Source: CAG-791 sp963629395 (GTDB taxonomy: Bacteria; Bacillota; Clostridia; Lachnospirales; Lachnospiraceae). Taken from it: a DNA stretch of 52,123 bases. The notes under the pieces were generated by a model. The model worked only from the letters and a program-made list of their open reading frames with translations, ran no database searches and was not told where the DNA came from. The position numbers and the translations under genes are program-made. Below are positions 7,663 to 15,076 of the stretch, one piece after another. Where the stretch lies: positions 1 through 52,123 of the forward strand of contig CAVGIV010000010.1 in NCBI GenBank assembly GCA_963629395.1, written 5' to 3'. Numbering within the stretch: position 1 is the stretch's first letter; each line of letters opens with the position of its first letter.

Positions 7663-8420
7663 ACATACAGCTGATGAAGCTCCTTTCGGTTTTGCTTCGA
7701 AGGGACCGGCAGGAGGCCGGAAAGGGCAGGGGAATGCTCACAGCGGAATGCAAGGCGGCGCTTATGCTGCTGGCCCTTCTGACAATTCTTTTAAGCTCTG
7801 TCTCCTCCAATGGGATTTTCGTTCTTTCCATTGCGGTGCTGCTCCTGCTGCGCCTGGGGCTTTGGGAGGGAGAGATCATCGCAGAGGTTTTAAAAACAAC
7901 ACTGCTTGCCGCAGGAGCGGCAGCAGTGTTTATGCTTCCTTCCGTCTTTCTTAGCAATCCGGGCTCCTTTGGAACCGTGACGGGAAAGGTGTTTTTGTCG
8001 GTTCTGGTGCTGTCGATGCTGCGGGAGACAGTTTCCTGGAAAGACATGACGGCGGCACTGTCAGCCTTTCATGTGCCGGCGCTGTTCATCCTGACACTGG
8101 ATATGACGGTTCGCTTTCTGGTCCTTCTGGGGCAGTTTTCCGATGCCATGCTGGAGGCGGTTTCACTGCGGCGCGTGGGCAAACGAACCTGGAGGAATGC
8201 AGGAACCGGAGGAATTCTGGGCAATACCTTTGTAAAGTCCCAGCAGCTGGCGCAAGAGACCCAGGAAGCAATGGCCTGCCGGTGCTGGAGCACAGACATG
8301 CAGCCAAAGAAGCGTCAGGATCGTGCGAACCTGGCAAGGAGGCTTCGCCGGAGCGCACCGGTTATCGGAGCGGCCGCGGCGGAGATTGGCTGGTTTGCAC
8401 TGACCCAGAGCTGGAGTTAA
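7659..8420 (+). CDS. ECF transporter T component (CbiQ-like)
   Basis: This 253-residue membrane protein should connect the S component to the ATPase. Hydrophobic stretches lie near residues 33-50, 53-68, 79-100, 112-123 and 140-158. The two cytoplasmic coupling motifs that bind the ATPase are recognisable but altered: EAVSLRRVGKR near 168-178, and EAMACRCWS near 204-212 where the family normally has Ala-Arg-Gly. Translation is coupled to cbiM by the ATGA overlap, and the ATPase gene follows after 10 bp, so all three genes are one operon. Confidence 0.87.
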   Translation: MNIQLMKLLSVLLRRDRQEAGKGRGMLTAECKAALMLLALLTILLSSVSSNGIFVLSIAVLLLLRLGLWEGEIIAEVLKTTLLAAGAAAVFMLPSVFLSNPGSFGTVTGKVFLSVLVLSMLRETVSWKDMTAALSAFHVPALFILTLDMTVRFLVLLGQFSDAMLEAVSLRRVGKRTWRNAGTGGILGNTFVKSQQLAQETQEAMACRCWSTDMQPKKRQDRANLARRLRRSAPVIGAAAAEIGWFALTQSWS

Positions 8421-8430
8421 GGAAGGTAAG

Positions 8431-9105
8431 ATGATTGAGCTGAGGAATGTTTCCTTCCAATACGAAGGAAGTGAGGAAAAAGCGCTGGATGATATCAGCG
8501 TTTTTTTTGAACAGGGAAAATGCACGTGCATTACGGGACCGAATGGATGCGGAAAGTCCACATTATTCCGGATTCTTCTGGGACTGGAGACACCGACCGA
8601 GGGTGGGTATTATCTGGATGGAGAAGAGATTACTCGCAGGAAGCTGGCGGATCCGTCCTTTTCCATGGAGTTTCACCGGAAAATCGGCTTTGTGTTTCAA
8701 AACAGTGAGGTGCAGCTGTTCACCTCCAGCGTAGAAGAAGAGATCGCCTTTGGTCTTCGGCAGCTGGGACTGCCGGAGGAGAAGCTGCAGCAGAAAACGC
8801 AGGAGTATCTGGAGCGGTTTGGGCTTGAAAAGCTTCGCCGGCGGGCGCCCTGGGGAATCAGCGGCGGTGAGAAAAAGCGGACAGCCCTTGCAGCGGTGTT
8901 TGCCATGGAACCGAAGGTTCTGGTGATTGATGAGCCGATCAGCGGACTGGATGAGGATGCACAGAGCTGGGTTATGAAATTTCTCAAGGAGAGCAGGACT
9001 CCGGATAGGACGATCATCATCGGAACGCATGACAGGCGGCTGGTCATGGGACTTGCCGATGCGCAGGTGCGGATGAATAAGTTTCACAGGATTGAGACTT
9101 CGTAG
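8431..9105 (+). CDS. cbiO: ECF transporter ATP-binding subunit (CbiO-like)
   Basis: This is a 224-residue ABC ATPase. Walker A is GPNGCGKST (about residues 35-43), Q loop FQNSEVQLF, signature ISGGEKKRTALA, Walker B VLVIDEPISGLD with the catalytic Glu present, and switch His in IGTHDRR. QNSEVQLF is typical of ECF/CbiO ATPases. Only one ATPase gene is present, so it probably works as a homodimer, as in dedicated (group I) cobalt/nickel ECF transporters. At 224 residues it is shorter than many CbiO proteins (about 270), the missing part being at the C-terminus. Confidence 0.92.
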   Translation: MIELRNVSFQYEGSEEKALDDISVFFEQGKCTCITGPNGCGKSTLFRILLGLETPTEGGYYLDGEEITRRKLADPSFSMEFHRKIGFVFQNSEVQLFTSSVEEEIAFGLRQLGLPEEKLQQKTQEYLERFGLEKLRRRAPWGISGGEKKRTALAAVFAMEPKVLVIDEPISGLDEDAQSWVMKFLKESRTPDRTIIIGTHDRRLVMGLADAQVRMNKFHRIETS

Positions 9106-9152
9106 CGGTGCGGATGCAGGCTGCAAAGGAAATTCGAATGGTTACGGCGTTG

Positions 9153-9166
9153 GTATCATGTGATAC
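9153..9166. promoter_or_regulatory. 14-bp perfect palindrome upstream of the VOC gene
   Basis: GTATCATGTGATAC is a perfect palindrome 46 bp before the ATG of the VOC-fold gene, followed by the -10-like sequence TACACT. It may be an operator. There is no independent support. Confidence 0.35.
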
Positions 9167-9212
9167 ACTGGTTGAAAATGTTAAGATCCAGGTGAGAATA
9201 AGGAGACGTATT

Positions 9213-9581
9213 ATGGCAGAGTTTAATTCGGTACAGGAGCTGGGACTGTGTGTCCTTCATATCGGAATCAATGCGGACGGGGAGGAAGATGCCCGGAGAA
9301 TTGCGGAAGAGTTTCGCACACTGATGGGCTTTATTCCGGACGAAAATCCGGGATCGATCTTTTCTTCTCCGCTGATTGAGATCATGAAAAAGGACGGGCC
9401 CGGCAAGATGGGGCACATTGCCATCGGTGCTCACGATGTTGGAAAGGCTGCGGAGTATTTTCGCTCTACCGGAATGGGAGTCAAGGAAGAAACAGCTAAG
9501 TATGATGAAAGCGGCGAGCTGACATTCATCTATCTGGCAAAGGAAATCGCAGGCTTTGCTATCCATCTGAAGAAATATTAG
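9213..9581 (+). CDS. VOC/glyoxalase-fold small protein
   Basis: This is a 122-residue single-domain protein. The beta-alpha pattern (VLHIGINADGEEDARRIAEE, then GFIPDENPGSIFSSPLIEIM, GKMGHIAIGAHDVGKAAEYF, GFAIHLKKY) fits a vicinal-oxygen-chelate fold. It closely resembles the small domain that in some Firmicutes is fused to or encoded beside KHG/KDPG aldolases. No aldolase is present here. Candidate ligands include His in LHIG, Glu in LIEIM and His in MGHIAIG. ATG 9213 follows AAGGAG with good spacing; longer in-frame starts upstream lack a site. Its stop TAG is completed by the first base of repeat A2, and the likely pre-insertion stop was TGA after the same Tyr codon. Confidence 0.65.
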   Translation: MAEFNSVQELGLCVLHIGINADGEEDARRIAEEFRTLMGFIPDENPGSIFSSPLIEIMKKDGPGKMGHIAIGAHDVGKAAEYFRSTGMGVKEETAKYDESGELTFIYLAKEIAGFAIHLKKY

Positions 9582-9734
9582 TAATTGTTTAGCGCCCATC
9601 TCGATTTTCCTTCGGAAAACCTCGATGTGGCTGGCCAGAGGCGCTTCGCGCCTTGGCCGCCTGCCAATTTCAATCGTGAATTTGCCTGCAAGCAGCGGGT
9701 TCACGTTGAAATATGGCAGGTGCTAAACAGATAC
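9581..9734 (+). mobile_element. Family A hairpin element, copy A2, complete
   Basis: A complete 154-bp element from GTAATTGTTTAGCGCCC to GGTGCTAAACAGATAC, with imperfect inverted ends. It is flanked by AAATATTA (9573-9580) and AAATATTG (9735-9742), a 7/8 match that reads as an 8-bp target duplication. Inside lie a variable small hairpin (TTTTCC-TTC-GGAAAA), the AGGCGC-TTC-GCGCCT hairpin and the long CTGCCA...TGGCAG hairpin. It is inserted exactly at the stop codon of the VOC gene. Confidence 0.9.
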
Positions 9735-9785
9735 AAATATTGAGGCTTTGAATAGGCACGAGGATTTTCTGGGGCCCTATTGACA

Positions 9786-9836
9786 GTAACCATTCAGAGC
9801 CCATTTGCAAAGGTGTGCCTGGCGCTGAATAGTTGC
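9786..9836 (+). mobile_element. Family B mini-element, copy B1 (51 bp)
   Basis: Ends GTAACCATTCAGAGCCC and GGCGCTGAATAGTTGC are imperfect inverted repeats of the same type as B2. Flanks TATTGACA (9778-9785) and TATGGACA (9837-9844) match at 7 of 8 positions, which fits an 8-bp target duplication. Almost nothing but the ends remains, so this is a minimal derivative. The rest of the 9735-9901 spacer before citrate synthase shows no gene. A TTGACA at 9780-9785 has no matching -10. Confidence 0.75.
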
Positions 9837-9901
9837 TATGGACAAATGGAGGAGAGGCAATCAGAGGATAGTACGGCGTTGGAATGTGACAGGAGGAAGG
9901 T

Positions 9902-11236
9902 ATGAGGACAATTGAAAAACTAAGGCGCTACGCCCGGCAGCAGGAACCCTACGTAGTGGAGTGCGGCTCCATACCCGATGATCTGTTCAGAGAGAATCAT
10001 GTTAACAGAGGACTCCGTGATATAAACGGAAAGGGTGTTGTAACGGGACTGACCAATATCTCAGAGGTCATTTCCATGAAGGAAGTGGATGGACAGCGTG
10101 TGCCCTGTGACGGTGAGCTGTGGTATCGGGGATACCGTGTGGAGGACCTGGTGCGTCAGTATACGGAGCACGGGTTTGGGTATGAGAATCTGACGTACCT
10201 GCTGCTGTTCGGAGAGCTTCCGGATGAGCAGAAGGAATCGGAATTCATTAAGAATCTGGTGATGTCCAGGAATCTTCCTTCCAACTTTACCCGTGATGTC
10301 ATCATGAAGGCGCCGACAAGGGATATCATGAATTCCATGACGCGCAGCATTCTGACGCTGGCGTCCTATGACATTGATGCGCAGAACGTGGCGGTTGACA
10401 ACGTGATCCGTCAGTCCTTGATGCTGATTGCGGTGTTCCCGATGCTGGCCATCTATGCCTACCATGCATACAATTACGATGCCAAGCTGGAAAGCATGTA
10501 CATCCACCGCCCGGATCCGCAGATGTCTACGGTGGAGAATATCCTGCGCATGCTGCGGCCGGATCAGAAGTTTACCGAGACGGAGGTAAAGGTTCTGGAT
10601 GCGGCGCTGATGCTGCACATGGAGCACGGCGGCGGCAACAATTCCACGTTTACGACGCGCGTAGTCACATCCTCCGGTTCGGATACCTATGCAACGATTG
10701 CAGCAGCCATGTCCTCTCTGAAGGGCCCGCGCCACGGCGGCGCCAACCTGAAGGTGATGGATATGATGGATGACATCAAGGACCATGTTCAGGACTGGAC
10801 GGATGACGATGAGGTCAGCGCATATCTGAATAAGCTGGTGGCAGGAGAGGCCTTTGACCGGAAGGGGCTGATCTACGGAATGGGGCATGCGGTATATTCC
10901 ATTTCCGACCCCAGAGAGCGCATCTTCAAGAACTTTGTGACAGAGCTGGCGGCGGAAAAGGGTAAGGAAAAAGAGCTTGCTCTGTACAATCAGATAGAGA
11001 AGCTTGCTCCGGAGGTAATTGCGGCAAGACGCCATATCTATAAGGGTGTCAGTCCGAATGTGGACTTCTACAGCGGCTTTGTCTACGACATGCTGGGGAT
11101 TCCCAGAGAGCTGTATACGCCGCTGTTCGCCATCGCGCGCATTTCCGGCTGGAGTGCGCATCGTCTGGAGGAGCTGGTTGAAAACGGGAAAATCATGCGC
11201 CCGGCATATGTCTCTGTTATGAAGGAGCGTCAGTAG
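9902..11236 (+). CDS. gltA: Citrate synthase
   Basis: This 444-residue enzyme condenses oxaloacetate and acetyl-CoA to citrate, feeding 2-oxoglutarate and glutamate synthesis. Catalytic residues of the Si-type family are visible: H242 in LHMEHGGGNNS, H278 in GPRHGGAN and D388 in NVDFYSGF. GMGHAVY near residue 326 is the other conserved loop. The N-terminal about 50 residues (RTIEKLRRYARQQEPY onward) extend beyond the minimal bacterial enzyme, as in many clostridial forms. ATG 9902 follows AGGAGGAAGGT. The BMP-like gene starts 8 bp after the stop, so they are probably cotranscribed. A 2-methylcitrate synthase activity cannot be excluded. Confidence 0.93.
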   Translation: MRTIEKLRRYARQQEPYVVECGSIPDDLFRENHVNRGLRDINGKGVVTGLTNISEVISMKEVDGQRVPCDGELWYRGYRVEDLVRQYTEHGFGYENLTYLLLFGELPDEQKESEFIKNLVMSRNLPSNFTRDVIMKAPTRDIMNSMTRSILTLASYDIDAQNVAVDNVIRQSLMLIAVFPMLAIYAYHAYNYDAKLESMYIHRPDPQMSTVENILRMLRPDQKFTETEVKVLDAALMLHMEHGGGNNSTFTTRVVTSSGSDTYATIAAAMSSLKGPRHGGANLKVMDMMDDIKDHVQDWTDDDEVSAYLNKLVAGEAFDRKGLIYGMGHAVYSISDPRERIFKNFVTELAAEKGKEKELALYNQIEKLAPEVIAARRHIYKGVSPNVDFYSGFVYDMLGIPRELYTPLFAIARISGWSAHRLEELVENGKIMRPAYVSVMKERQ

Positions 11237-11244
11237 GAAAGAAT

Positions 11245-13290
11245 ATGGAATCAGATTATATTGCGGCAAGAAAACAAGGCATCCGCGAGATGCGGCAGGC
11301 AGCGGCGGAAAAGCGCTCTCCCTACCCGGCGGTGCTGGACGATATCATAAAGGGTGAGGGAAAGCTTGCGGAAGTGAGCATCGGCCTTCTTGAAATTCCG
11401 ATTTCCATGATCGACGGGACCAAAACGGAGGGCAGAACCTCCGCCTTCTCGTGCGGCTTTATGCCCATTCTGCAGTCCGATACGGAGTTTGCCAGAAAGT
11501 GGTCCGACCTGTACGACTCACAGCTGGAGGATGGAATACGGGATCCGATCAAGGCCTATGAGTACATGACAAGGTTTTATGTGGAGGAGGGCAACAAGCG
11601 CGTCTCTGTCAGCAGCTTTGTCGGGGCGACGGCCATTCATGCCAACGTCATCCGTGTGATGCCCAGGAAGGCGGACACGAAGGAATACCGTATATATCGG
11701 GAATTTTTGGAATATTTCAATGTCTGCCGTATGTACGATGTTACCTTCACAGAGGAAGGAAGCTATCGGAAATTTGCGGCGTGCCTGGGTCAGACGCTGG
11801 ATAAGCCCTGGCCCAAGGAGGTCCAGGAGGACATTAAGGCCGCATATGCTGCCTTCTCAGAGATTTATCTGCATGAGGGGGAAAAGCGCAGAATGACGCT
11901 CCCGGTGGGAGATGCCTTTCTGACCTACCTTAATTTCTACCCGGTGCAGAGCCTGTTCAATGAGCCCAGACAGATCCTGGAGAACCGGATCGGACGGCTT
12001 TGGAATGAGTTTCTTGTGGATGCCAATGAGGACGGCATTACGCTGGTGGAAACGCCGGAGGAGCTGCGGGAGGCCAAGGGAACGCTGGGGACAGCGCTTC
12101 GCGGAATTCTCACGCCCAAGGCGCGCTACAGCACAGAAAATCCTCTTCACATGGCCTTCATATATCCGAAGAGTGCGGATGATTCCGGCTGGATCTACGG
12201 TCATGAGCTTGGACGCAATTACATTGAAAGCCGCTTCGGTGGACTGGTGAAAACAGAAAAATTCGAGAACTGCTCTTCGGATGAGGAGGTGCGCAAGGCC
12301 ATTGATCTGGCGGCCAGCCATCATGCCGAGATGATCTTTACGATCTCACCGACACAGATGGATGAAACCCTCCGCTCTGCTATTCACTTTCCGCAGCTGA
12401 AATTCCTGAACTGCTCCATCAACCTTTCACACAACGCGGTGCGCACCTATTACGGGCGCATGCATGAAGCGAAGTTCCTGATGGGCGCCATTGCAGCCAG
12501 CGTTGCGAGCAATCACAAGATCGGCTATGTTGCAGATTATCCGATCTATGGAATTGTGGCAGGAATCAATGCCTTTGCCATTGGAGCATCCATCATTGAT
12601 CCAAAGGCCAGAATTCATCTGAAATGGTCCACGAACAAGGATACGGATTGGCGACAGGAGCTGGATGAAGAGGGAGTCTACGTGATATCCGGCCCGGATT
12701 TCATTCGGCCTGCGCAGGCCTCCCGTGAATACGGCATTTACCAGAAGGATATGGACGGAAACGTGATCAATCTCGCGGCGCCCATGTGGAACTGGGGAAC
12801 CTATTATGAGCTCATTGCGCGGAACGTCCTGGAAGGGAACTGGGATGTGGCAGGACAGGCGGCAGAGGACCGCTCCACCAACTACTGGTGGGGAATGTCC
12901 GCCGGTGTTATCGATGTTATCCTCTCGGAAAAGCTCTCCTACAGCTCCAGAAAGCTGGTCAATCTTCTGAGGGACGGCATCGTAGAGGGGCATGTCAGCC
13001 CGTTTATGGGTGAGCTGCATTCCCAGGAGGGAATGATTCGGGATGCATCCTCCAGAGGACTCTCCAATGAAGAAATCATTACCATGAGCTGGCTCAATGA
13101 TAATGTCATCGGCAGTATTCCCAAAAAGGAACGTCTGAATGAGGAGGCAGGTGCTGCTGTCGCCGTCAGCGGGGTCAGCAGCGTGACAGATGCCGAAGAA
13201 ACCGCTGCATCCGCCGGCTTTGCGGCAGCAGGACATGAGAAAACGACGCAGGAAGCGGAAGCTGCTCAGAACGGATGGACAGCACAATGA
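11245..13290 (+). CDS. Cytoplasmic BMP/PnrA-like ligand-binding fusion protein
   Basis: This 681-residue protein has no signal peptide or lipobox. Residues about 295-610 match the BMP/PnrA substrate-binding fold (MAFIYPKSADDSGWIYGHEL, a segment with HHAEMIFTISPTQMD, KIGYVADYPIYGIVAGINAF, YWWGMSAGVIDVIL), a family normally exported as lipoproteins that bind nucleosides. The N-terminal about 290 residues are extra and include EGNKRVSVSSFVGA near residue 115, which resembles the EGNxR motif of ParB/sulfiredoxin-like domains (inference). A C-terminal Ala/Glu-rich tail follows. Lacking export, it may act as an intracellular ligand sensor. It lies between citrate synthase and a phosphoesterase whose start overlaps its stop. 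Confidence 0.72.
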   Translation: MESDYIAARKQGIREMRQAAAEKRSPYPAVLDDIIKGEGKLAEVSIGLLEIPISMIDGTKTEGRTSAFSCGFMPILQSDTEFARKWSDLYDSQLEDGIRDPIKAYEYMTRFYVEEGNKRVSVSSFVGATAIHANVIRVMPRKADTKEYRIYREFLEYFNVCRMYDVTFTEEGSYRKFAACLGQTLDKPWPKEVQEDIKAAYAAFSEIYLHEGEKRRMTLPVGDAFLTYLNFYPVQSLFNEPRQILENRIGRLWNEFLVDANEDGITLVETPEELREAKGTLGTALRGILTPKARYSTENPLHMAFIYPKSADDSGWIYGHELGRNYIESRFGGLVKTEKFENCSSDEEVRKAIDLAASHHAEMIFTISPTQMDETLRSAIHFPQLKFLNCSINLSHNAVRTYYGRMHEAKFLMGAIAASVASNHKIGYVADYPIYGIVAGINAFAIGASIIDPKARIHLKWSTNKDTDWRQELDEEGVYVISGPDFIRPAQASREYGIYQKDMDGNVINLAAPMWNWGTYYELIARNVLEGNWDVAGQAAEDRSTNYWWGMSAGVIDVILSEKLSYSSRKLVNLLRDGIVEGHVSPFMGELHSQEGMIRDASSRGLSNEEIITMSWLNDNVIGSIPKKERLNEEAGAAVAVSGVSSVTDAEETAASAGFAAAGHEKTTQEAEAAQNGWTAQ

Positions 13291-13958
13291 AAATACTGGT
13301 AATTGCGGATGAAGAGGTCAAAAGCCTCTGGGATTATTACGATCCGGAAAAGACAAGAGGTGTTGATCTGATCATTTCCTGCGGTGATCTTAAGCCGCAG
13401 TATCTTGAGTTTCTGGAAACGATGGTGAACTGCCCGCTTTTGTACGTGCGCGGCAATCATGATTCCAAATATGATCAGATGCCGCCGCTGGGCTGCATCG
13501 ACATAGACGACCGGGTATACGATTACAAGGGACTTCGCATTGCCGGCCTTGGCGGCAGCATGCGCTACCGCTTAGGGAAGGACATGTATACCGAGGATGA
13601 GATGCGAAGGCGCATTGCCAAGCTCAATCGTCAGGCGGTGTTAATGAACGGCGTGGATGTTCTGGTGACGCATGCACCGGCAAGAGGCTATGGCGATATG
13701 GACGATCTTCCGCATGTCGGATTTTCGTGCTTTAATGAATTTCTGGATCGGTGGAAGCCTAAATATATGCTGCACGGCCATGTGCACAAAACCTACGGCT
13801 ATCAGTTCCTGCGTGAGCGGGAGCATGCCAGCGGCACGAGAATCATCAATGCCTATGAGTATACAATGCTCAGCATCGGCGAGGATGAGCATCCTGCACA
13901 GGGACGCACCGGTTCGGCCTTGTATGATTTATATATGAGCCTTAAGATAAAGCGTTGA
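13287..13958 (+). CDS. Calcineurin-like metallophosphoesterase
   Basis: This 223-residue cytoplasmic enzyme carries the metallophosphoesterase ligand set: D in LVIADEEV (the usual following His is absent), GD in SCGDLKP, GNHD in RGNHDSKY, H in VTHAPARG, and HGHVH near residue 160. The start is most likely ATG 13287, which shares ATGA with the stop of the preceding gene; an ATG 12 bp earlier is in frame but lies deeper in that gene. The substrate is unknown. The family includes nucleotide, phosphodiester and protein phosphatases. The tight coupling suggests it works with the BMP-like fusion. Confidence 0.83.
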   Translation: MKILVIADEEVKSLWDYYDPEKTRGVDLIISCGDLKPQYLEFLETMVNCPLLYVRGNHDSKYDQMPPLGCIDIDDRVYDYKGLRIAGLGGSMRYRLGKDMYTEDEMRRRIAKLNRQAVLMNGVDVLVTHAPARGYGDMDDLPHVGFSCFNEFLDRWKPKYMLHGHVHKTYGYQFLREREHASGTRIINAYEYTMLSIGEDEHPAQGRTGSALYDLYMSLKIKR

Positions 13959-14015
13959 GGCGTATTTTGTCGTCTGTACAAAAACCAAAACACTGCGAAA
14001 GAAGTGAGGATAACG

Positions 14016-15050
14016 ATGGAAATGCAAATGGAGTTCAAGCGGAAGCTGCCGATTCCACAGGAAATCAAGCGGGAGTTTCCGCTTTCTGCTGAGATTCAGA
14101 AGATTAAGGAAGAACGCGATCGCACGATAGAGGACATCTTCTACGGGAGAGATTCCCGCTTTCTTCTGGTGATAGGACCCTGCTCGGCGGACCGGGAGGA
14201 TGCGGTTCTGGAGTATATGACGCGGCTCGTGCGCGTACAGGAGAAGGTGAAGGATAAGATCTTTATCATCCCTCGTGTCTACACCAACAAGCCCAGAACC
14301 AAAGGTACAGGTTACAAGGGCATGCTTCATCAGCCGGATCCGGAAAAGGATGAGGATATGCTGGCGGGAATCATTGCCATTCGTCAGATGCATACGCACG
14401 TCGTAGAGGAGACGGGCTTTACCTGTGCCGAGGAGATGCTCTATCCGGAGAATCATCGGTATCTTTCGGATCTTCTGGCCTATGTCGCCATTGGCGCCCG
14501 TTCCGTGGAGGATCAGCAGCACCGCATGGTTGCCAGCGGCGTTGGCATTCCGGCAGGTATGAAGAATCCGACCGGCGGAGATATCTCTGTTATGATGAAC
14601 TCCATTACAGCTGCGCAGAGCAGTCAGACATTCCTGTACCGCGGCTGGGAGGTAGTGACCACCGGCAATCCGATGGCTCATGCAATCCTCCGCGGCTATG
14701 TGGACAAATACGGACGCAATCATCCCAACTACCATTATGAGGATCTGATGAGTCTCCGGGAAGCCTATGATAAGGCAGGACTGCAGAATCCGGCAGTTCT
14801 GGTGGACTGCAATCATGCCAATTCCAATAAGAATTTCCTGGAGCAGATTCGCATTTCCAGGGATGTTCTCCATTCGATGCGCGCATCAGAGGATATTCGA
14901 GGTCTGGTAAAGGGACTTATGATCGAAAGCTACCTGGAGGACGGCGCGCAGAAGATCGGAGAAGGTGTCTATGGAAAATCCATCACCGATCCATGCCTTG
15001 GCTGGGAAAAGTCAGAACAGCTGATCTACGATCTTGCCGATGAGCTTTGA
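14016..15050 (+). CDS. aroF: DAHP synthase (3-deoxy-7-phosphoheptulonate synthase), type I
   Basis: This 344-residue enzyme catalyses the first step of the shikimate pathway, from phosphoenolpyruvate and erythrose 4-phosphate. Type I (AroFGH) signatures are clear: VIGPCSADREDAV, PRVYTNKPRTKGTGYKG, GARSVEDQQHRMVASG, AGMKNPTGGD, VDCNHANSNK and the metal ligands in MIESYLEDG. ATG 14016 is chosen because GTGAGGA ends 5 nt upstream; an upstream in-frame GTG at 14004 overlaps that site. The gene stands alone among regulatory genes, away from other aro genes. The N-terminal about 30 residues probably carry the feedback site, but the inhibitor cannot be inferred. Confidence 0.94.
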   Translation: MEMQMEFKRKLPIPQEIKREFPLSAEIQKIKEERDRTIEDIFYGRDSRFLLVIGPCSADREDAVLEYMTRLVRVQEKVKDKIFIIPRVYTNKPRTKGTGYKGMLHQPDPEKDEDMLAGIIAIRQMHTHVVEETGFTCAEEMLYPENHRYLSDLLAYVAIGARSVEDQQHRMVASGVGIPAGMKNPTGGDISVMMNSITAAQSSQTFLYRGWEVVTTGNPMAHAILRGYVDKYGRNHPNYHYEDLMSLREAYDKAGLQNPAVLVDCNHANSNKNFLEQIRISRDVLHSMRASEDIRGLVKGLMIESYLEDGAQKIGEGVYGKSITDPCLGWEKSEQLIYDLADEL

Positions 15051-15076
15051 GCGTTTTATCAGAGGGGGGAATTTCC

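Noticed and set aside
9780..9808. TTGACA as -35 of a citrate synthase promoter
   Set aside because: No -10-like hexamer lies 16-19 bp downstream, and the TTGACA is half of the duplicated target of B1.
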